Assembly (NCBI RefSeq): GCF_008923365.1
Contig: NZ_WBMR01000028.1
Location: 1-64,000 of the forward strand
Source: Actinomadura montaniterrae
Lineage (GTDB): Bacteria > Actinomycetota > Actinomycetes > Streptosporangiales > Streptosporangiaceae
Reading direction: 5' to 3'
Length of the DNA: 64,000 nucleotides
The translations under genes and the position numbers were made by a program. Shown here one piece after another: positions 59,366 to 64,000 of the stretch (within the stretch, counting starts at the first letter, position 1; the number at the start of each line of letters is the position of its first letter). The notes beneath the pieces are model-generated. The model saw only the letters and a list, made by a program, of their open reading frames with translations. It was not told the DNA's origin and did no database searches.

Positions 59366-59397
59366 CGCTAAAACCTGACGTTAACGTTAGGGGCAAG
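59366..59397 (-). promoter_or_regulatory. MerR-type promoter/operator for SDR gene
   Basis: Read toward the SDR, the site has TTGCCC as -35, the dyad CTAACG-TTAA-CGTCAG and TTTTAG as -10. The arms agree at 5 of 6 positions. The 32-bp block matches 32559-32590 at 27 of 32 positions. The SDR ATG lies 8 bp beyond the end, so the transcript would have a very short leader. Confidence 0.7.
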
Positions 59398-59426
59398 TGT
59401 GGCCTTCAGGCCTGGGGGGAGTCACC

Positions 59427-59804
59427 ATGACCGTCGGTCAGGCTGCGGGCGAGCGGCTGATTCGCATCGGGGAGGTGGCACGGGGTGCCGGCGTCTCAGT
59501 ACGCGCCGTGCGTTACTACGAGGAGCAGGGGCTGCTCATCGCGGAGCGCAGCCCATCGGGCCAGCGCCTCTACCGGCAGGACGCCATCTCCCGGGTCCGT
59601 TTCTTCCAGCAGATGTTCGCCGCCGGTCTGACCAGCCGAAGGATTACGGAGCTCCTTCCGTGTTGGGACTCCGGTCACACCGACGCCGAGCAACGAGCCA
59701 TGCTGCGCGCCGAGCGCGATCGCATCCAGGCCAAGGTCGACGACCTGCAGGGTGCCCTGGACCGCCTCGACGAGGTCATCGCCATCACGGACACGCACCC
59801 GTAA
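59427..59804 (+). CDS. MerR family transcriptional regulator
   Basis: This is a 125-residue MerR regulator from ATG 59427 (GGGGGGA upstream). LIRIGEVARGAGVSVRAVRY and YEEQGLLIAERSPSGQRLYR, then FFQQMFAAGLTSRRITELLPC, share long stretches with the MerR at 32147-32527 (YEEQ.LL.AERSPSGQR.Y and AGL.SR.I.ELLPC). The two are clear paralogues with shared operators. It is divergent from the SDR. Confidence 0.88.
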   Translation: MTVGQAAGERLIRIGEVARGAGVSVRAVRYYEEQGLLIAERSPSGQRLYRQDAISRVRFFQQMFAAGLTSRRITELLPCWDSGHTDAEQRAMLRAERDRIQAKVDDLQGALDRLDEVIAITDTHP

Positions 59805-59829
59805 GCGCGGTCGGCCGGGCGTCGCACCA

Positions 59830-60539
59830 GCGATCTACGGCTGGAGTACTAGGACATCGCCGTGTCGGCATCCACGCCAGCGCCGCCTGCAACGTCAGCC
59901 GCACCGGTTGGGGATTGGCCGCGGAGTCCGAGGGATGTGAGGCCATCGCCCGGGCCCGCCAAGACGCCACCAGCCGCTCGGAGAACCCACCGAACAGATC
60001 CGCCAGCAACCCTCACGCCTTGGCCCGCCGCAGCTTGACGATCTCCTCCAGCAGCATCTCCAACCCCAACCGCCCCGGATCGGATTTCAACTCCGTCAAG
60101 AACCCGTCCGCGCCCGTCGCCGGCTCCAGCAGCGCCACGCTGGACTCAGCCGACAACCGCGCCGTCAGCTGCTCACAGAACGCCCGCTCGAACCGCGCCC
60201 GGCACGAACGTACGATCCGCTCGCCCCGACTGGCGGCTCGATCCGCAGCTTGCGGCACCGCGCCAGCAGCCCCGCCCGCACCCCCTCATCGGCCAGCACC
60301 ATCGGGCAGATCTCCGCCGCAAGCCACTCGATCAGCTCGTCCTCATTAGCTCGGGTCGACTCCCGAAACCCCAGAGCCTCCCTGATCTGGCCCCGGTGCC
60401 GCTCGATCGTCCGCCCCGCCCAGTCGTAATCGGCCAACAGCCCATTCGCCCGAACCATCCCCGAGACCAGGAACACGCTCGAACCCGCCACCCGCACTAC
60501 CTCCCGGTATGCCCCACCCGTGACGACCGCGAACCGCAA
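59830..60539 (-). pseudogene. Tn3-family transposase remnant
   Basis: On the minus strand VRANGLLADYDWAGRTIERH, GQIREALGFRESTRANEDE and IEWLAAEICPMVLADEGVRA, then RIVRSCRARFERAFCEQLT and LVASWRARAMASHPSD, are pieces of the N-terminal region (DUF4158) of Tn3-type TnpA. There are shifts near 60255 and 60010. The remaining ~750 residues, including the DDE core, are missing. Confidence 0.65.
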
Positions 60540-60677
60540 CCGTGATCTACCTCAGCGCTACATGACGGCTGGAGACACGTTCGGAAGAACCCCGCCGACA
60601 CCGCCGCGGGGCCGCCTGATGCTGGGGGTCGCTCGCCGGAGCCGCCCTCGCCTGAGCCAGGCTCGCCCGGGCTCAGT

Positions 60678-61480
60678 TCAAGCGTCGCTGCTCTCGGTGC
60701 TGTTGGGGACGGCGTTTGGGAGGAGGACGACCTTGCCCAGAGGGTGGTCGTGTTCCCGTAGTCGAGTGTGTTGACCCTGCGTGGCGGTACCCCCAGGGAG
60801 AGTGCGGTCCGCGGGTAGTCGCCGCCGTGGAAGTCGAGGAAGGCGTGCGCCGTGCCGGTCCCGTCGCCCTCGATCGTCCGGCGGAGGCGTTCGGTGACTC
60901 CACTCCCGTAGTGGACGGGGGTGGCGCCCTGGGACTCCAGCCAGTCCCGGTGCCGCGGGGAGGCGATCGCGATCACGTGCGCCCTGCGCAGGCGCAGGAG
61001 TTGGACGGCGATGGTGCCGACCCCGCCGGTGGCCCCGCTGACCACGACCGTCTTGCCCGCCCTCGGATCGACAGCGGTGACTGCGGCCCAGGCGGTACTG
61101 CCTGCGACGTAGAGGGCGCCTGCGGCGGCCCAGGGGAGCCCGTCGGGCTTGCGGACGAGCTGGTCGTGCGGGACGACGACGTATTCGGCGTGGCTGGATC
61201 GCTCCCAGGACCAGCCGAGAACCGGGTCCCCGGGCGCCCAGCCGGTCACTGCGGCCCCGGTCGCGGTGACGGTGCCGGCGAGGTCGCTGCCCTGTCCGGA
61301 GGGGAACGTCGCGGGGAACCGCTCGTGCAAGGCGCCGGTACGGATCTTGACCTCGCCCCGGTTGATCCCGGCGGCCCGCACCCGTACCAGCACGTCGCGC
61401 GGGCCCAGCGGACGCGGCTCGACGTCTTCGACGCCAAGCACGTCGATGTCTCCGTAGCGGTGGAAACGTACGGCTTTCAC
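60678..61480 (-). pseudogene. Zinc-independent quinone oxidoreductase-like gene, internally deleted
   Basis: ATG 61480 begins MKAVRFHRYGDIDVLGVEDV with GINRGEVKIRTG, GSDLAGTVTATGAAVTGW and VVVSGATGGVGTIAVQLL, an MDR-type quinone reductase. At about residue 230 it reads VNTLDYGN and then, in another frame, HDHPLGKVVLLP up to a TGA at 60678-60680, the expected C-terminus. About 60 residues are missing and the frame is shifted, so the original frame runs on as nonsense to 60497. It overlaps the next hydrolase by 4 nt at its start. Confidence 0.7.
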
Positions 61481-62385
61481 GGGCGTCCCTCCGGCTGGAC
61501 GTGGCCGTTGATGAAGGCGGCGACTTGGTCGAGGGCCTGCGCCGCCTCGGCGACGAGCGGGGCGAAGCCCTGGAAGACGTGCGGCGCTCCGGGGAAGGTC
61601 TGCAGGGTGACCGAGACGTCGGCGTGGGCGGCCCGGGTGGCCAAGCGCAGGGCGTCGTCGAGCAGGATCTCCCGGCCGCCGGCCTGGATCAGCAGCGGTG
61701 GCAGTCCGCGCAGATCGGCGTGCAGGGGGCTAGCCAGCGGGGTGCGTGGATCCGCCCCGGCGAGGTAGTCGGCGGCCCTGGTCTGAAGGGCCCGGCGGGT
61801 GAGCGCCGGATCCGCGTCGGCCCGGGTGGTCATGGTGCCGCCGGACTGGGTGAGGTCCGTCCAGGGGGACAGGACGATCGCGGACGACGGCTGCGGCAGC
61901 CCCGCGTCCCGGATCGCCAGCAGCAGGGCGAGGGCGAGGCCGCCGCCGGCCGACTCGCCGGTGACCGCGATCGAGCCGGCTGGGGTGCCTCGGTCGAGCA
62001 GCGTCCGGTAGGCGGCCAGCGCATCGTCTACCGCGGCCGGGAAAGGATGCTCGGGGGCGAGCCGGTAGTCGACGGACAGGGCGGTGGCCGCGGTGCGCCG
62101 GGCGATCTCCGAGACCAGGCCGACGCTGGCGGCGGCGGAGCCGATCGCGTAGGCGCCGCCGTGGAAATAGAGCAGGGTGGCGGCCGTCGGCGCGGTGGCG
62201 CCGGCGCGCACCTCGACGGCGGGCACCCCGCCCAGGTCGGCGGTCCGGGTGCGGACGTCGCCGGGCAGTGGCGCGGCGCCGAGCAGTTCTTCGAAGACGC
62301 GGCGCATCTTGGCCACGTCGCCGCCCAGGTCCAGCGGCGAGTTGAGCAACAGGTCGGAGACGGAGTCCAGTTGGCTACGGGTCAT
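61477..62385 (-). CDS. HSL-family alpha/beta hydrolase
   Basis: This is a 302-residue esterase of the hormone-sensitive-lipase group. LLYFHGGAYAIGSAAAS is the HGG oxyanion motif, VDYRLAPEHPFPAAVDD follows, VTGESAGGGLALALLLAI has the nucleophile Ser, GGREILLDDALRLA holds the Asp and APHVFQGF the His. The TGA overlaps the ATG of the quinone oxidoreductase pseudogene, so both were one transcript. Cytosolic; substrate a short-chain ester. Confidence 0.88.
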   Translation of the reverse strand: MTRSQLDSVSDLLLNSPLDLGGDVAKMRRVFEELLGAAPLPGDVRTRTADLGGVPAVEVRAGATAPTAATLLYFHGGAYAIGSAAASVGLVSEIARRTAATALSVDYRLAPEHPFPAAVDDALAAYRTLLDRGTPAGSIAVTGESAGGGLALALLLAIRDAGLPQPSSAIVLSPWTDLTQSGGTMTTRADADPALTRRALQTRAADYLAGADPRTPLASPLHADLRGLPPLLIQAGGREILLDDALRLATRAAHADVSVTLQTFPGAPHVFQGFAPLVAEAAQALDQVAAFINGHVQPEGRP

Positions 62386-62445
62386 GTCGTCGTTTCCTTG
62401 CGAGGGGAGGTGATGTGATCGGTGACGGAACGGGCGCGGGGCGGC

Positions 62446-63339
62446 CTACGCCCGGGTGACGTGCAGGACCTCCTCGAAGCCCATGCGCCGCACGAAGTCC
62501 GTGCGTGCCTCCAGCACGGCGGAGTTGGCCTGTTCGACCAGGGAGTTGGTCAGGTCCACCACGCTGCGGAAAGGGCGCTCGCCAAAGGGCAGGGACAAGA
62601 TCCTGGTGATCTCCTTGGCGACGGCCGAGGGGGCTGCCTGCGTGCCTGGGGTGAACAGACTTTCCGTGGCCTGCTCGTTGCGGGCCACCAGGGGGTCCAA
62701 TGTCCGGTAGCCGGCGGTGACACCGGTGGCGTCCACGGGCCGTCCCGCCTTGGGGAAGTGGTCCGTGCCCTGGGTGAAGGCTCCCGGCATGACGATCACC
62801 GTCTCGATACCGAGCGGGGCCACCTCGTAGGAGGTCACCAGGGCCAGCGAGTCCATCGCCGCCTTCGAGACCACGTACGGGCCGAGGAACGGCGGTGTGG
62901 TCACCGGGATGGTGCTGCCCACGTAGAGAAGGGTGCCGCTGCCCTGCCCGCGCAGGTGCGGCAGCGCGGCGCGGTTGAGCCGTTGGACGCCGAGGGTGTT
63001 GACGTCGACCAGATGGGCGATCTCCTCGGCGGTGAAGGCCTCGACGTAGCCGGTGACGAGGTGCCCGGCGTTGTGGATGACGACGTCGAGCGCCCCCGCG
63101 TTCTCGAGCACGGCCGCCACCGCGCGGTCGGCGGACTCCTGCGAGGTGACATCGAGTTCGACCACTTTCAGGTCGAGCCGCTCGGCCTGGGCCAGGCGGT
63201 GCAGTTCCTCGGCGGGGGCGGAGTTGCGGGTTCCGGGGGCTCGCATTGAGGCGTAGACGCGGTGACCGGCCCGGGCCAGGGCTCGCGCGGTCAGGTTGCC
63301 GATGCCGGTGGCGGCACCCGTGATGAGCACAGTCGACAT
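62446..63339 (-). CDS. SDR family oxidoreductase
   Basis: This is a 297-residue SDR: TVLITGAATGIGNLTARALA binds the cofactor, KVVELDVTSQESADRAV, LDVVIHNAGHL, GTLLYVGSTIPV and GPYVVSKAAMDSLALV provide the core and the Tyr-Lys pair. The C-terminal extension (RILSLPFGERPFRSVVD) is longer than in most. It lies ahead of the hydrolase on the same strand, with a 60-nt gap, and behind another SDR. Confidence 0.86.
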   Translation of the reverse strand: MSTVLITGAATGIGNLTARALARAGHRVYASMRAPGTRNSAPAEELHRLAQAERLDLKVVELDVTSQESADRAVAAVLENAGALDVVIHNAGHLVTGYVEAFTAEEIAHLVDVNTLGVQRLNRAALPHLRGQGSGTLLYVGSTIPVTTPPFLGPYVVSKAAMDSLALVTSYEVAPLGIETVIVMPGAFTQGTDHFPKAGRPVDATGVTAGYRTLDPLVARNEQATESLFTPGTQAAPSAVAKEITRILSLPFGERPFRSVVDLTNSLVEQANSAVLEARTDFVRRMGFEEVLHVTRA

Positions 63340-63411
63340 GGTGGGTCTCCTATCGGAGGAGTGAAGGGGAGGAACGGAGAGGGAGAAGGGAGGCGGAAGT
63401 GGTGGAGAGGA

Positions 63412-64000
63412 TCAGGCGATGCCGCCGTTGCTGAACAGCACTTGGCCGTTGATCCAGTGACCGGCGGGCCTGGCCAGGAAGGAGACGGTCTCGGCGATGT
63501 CCTCGGGGGTGCCGAGCCGCTCCAGCGGTGCGGCGGCGGCGATTCGGGCGATCAGTTCCTCGCCCTTGCCCTCGACGAACAGCGGTGTCGCAGTGGGCCC
63601 GGGAGCCACCGCGTTGACGGTGACATCCCGGCCGCGCAGCTCGCGTGCCATGATCAGTGTCATGGCCTCGACCGCGCCCTTGGTCGCCGCGTAGCCGCCG
63701 TAATCGGGCTGCTGGAGCCGGGTCACCGAGGTGGAGAAGTTGATCAGCGCGCCGCCGGGGCGCAGTCTGCGGGCCGCGAGCTGGGAGACGACGAAGGTCC
63801 CCCGGACGTTGACCCGGTGCATGCGGTCGAAGGCTTCCAGTTCCATCTCGGCGAGCGGGGCCAGCAGCATGATCCCCGCAGTGTTGACGACCACGTCGAC
63901 GCCCCCGAAACGTTCCTCCACGGCGTCGAAGAGTCCGGTCATCTGCGTCGGCTCGGCGACGTCGCCGGGCAGGGCCACCGCCGTGCCGCCGGCTGCGGTG
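63412..64000 (-). CDS. SDR family oxidoreductase, partial
   Basis: The gene runs off the right end, so the N-terminal cofactor motif is not in view. Visible parts are DVVVNTAGIMLLAPLAEME, INFSTSVTRLQQPDYGGYAATKGAVEAM (Ser, Tyr, Lys) in pieces, TVNAVAPGPTATPLF and a C-terminal GHWINGQVLFSNGGIA. It is a classical SDR that retains the core. It is the third SDR in the last 5.4 kb and shares the strand of the two genes before it. Confidence 0.87.
   Translation of the reverse strand, partial: TAAGGTAVALPGDVAEPTQMTGLFDAVEERFGGVDVVVNTAGIMLLAPLAEMELEAFDRMHRVNVRGTFVVSQLAARRLRPGGALINFSTSVTRLQQPDYGGYAATKGAVEAMTLIMARELRGRDVTVNAVAPGPTATPLFVEGKGEELIARIAAAAPLERLGTPEDIAETVSFLARPAGHWINGQVLFSNGGIA

Noticed and set aside
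60497-60677. C-terminal domain of the quinone reductase in the original frame
   Set aside because: The residues are Ser/Pro/Arg noise; the real C-terminus is visible in another frame ending at 60678.
1-64000. tRNA, rRNA or riboswitch
   Set aside because: No cloverleaf with GTTCRA-type loop, rRNA-like block or known riboswitch core was noticed; a covariance-model scan would be needed to be certain.

Overview
The window is very GC-rich (roughly 70-75% by eye), has frequent GTG and some TTG starts, and carries a complete mycofactocin locus, many TetR/MerR/SDR gene pairs and a cobalt/nickel sensor-exporter pair of mycobacterial type. Together these point to a chromosomal segment of a high-GC actinomycete (order Streptosporangiales/Thermomonosporaceae-like is my guess; the sequence does not fix the genus). 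No rRNA, tRNA or CRISPR array was seen.

Region 1 (1-5.4 kb): two small unrecognised ORFs, a PGRP-type amidase, a sugar-porter MFS permease and a large ATPase-LuxR regulator. Region 2 (5.9-14.2 kb): the mycofactocin locus. mftA-B-C-D-E-F form a tight minus-strand operon with 4-base overlaps at B/C and E/F. mftG is divergent from mftA, and mftR faces mftG. A mycofactocin-coupled SDR faces mftF with a 2-nt gap. MftA is matured by MftB/MftC (radical SAM), MftE and MftD and glycosylated by MftF. The SDR and MftG are the presumed users of the cofactor. Region 3 (14.3-18.4 kb): a Tat-exported 5'-nucleotidase, a cysteine hydrolase, a WYL regulator and a DUF3237 protein preceded by a palindromic operator.

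Region 4 (18.5-32.1 kb): an acyl-CoA catabolic island. It has an SDR, enoyl-CoA hydratase, TetR, LLM-type (F420-like) oxidoreductase, a thiolase-like protein lacking the nucleophilic Cys and coupled to a DUF35 partner, an acyl-CoA ligase that seems to start at CTG, a full Liv-type ABC transporter, another SDR and an aldehyde dehydrogenase. The likely logic is uptake of an organic acid, CoA activation, beta-oxidation-like steps and C-C cleavage. The substrate cannot be read from sequence. Region 5 (32.1-39.6 kb): MerR/hydrolase and Rrf2/NmrA divergent pairs, a methyltransferase, hemF with a decayed hemE fragment, and a ctpJ/nmtR-like metal efflux pair that abuts the hemE break.

Region 6 (39.6-64 kb): accessory, scarred DNA. 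Regulator-enzyme pairs (TetR/SDR-VOC, TetR/SnoaL, TetR/membrane protein, MerR/SDR) alternate with IS and transposon debris: Mu/IS481-like, serine recombinase, IS110, IS5-like and Tn3 remnants. A serine recombinase gene is split by a 3.5-kb insert with matching ends and a 3-bp target duplication. A VOC-TetR cassette exists in two copies broken in complementary ways. Two paralogous MerR regulators, 27 kb apart, share almost identical 32-bp operators, which predicts a small linked regulon. A secreted chorismate mutase, a BBE-type flavoprotein, methyltransferase, disulfide oxidoreductase and several alpha/beta hydrolases fill the rest.
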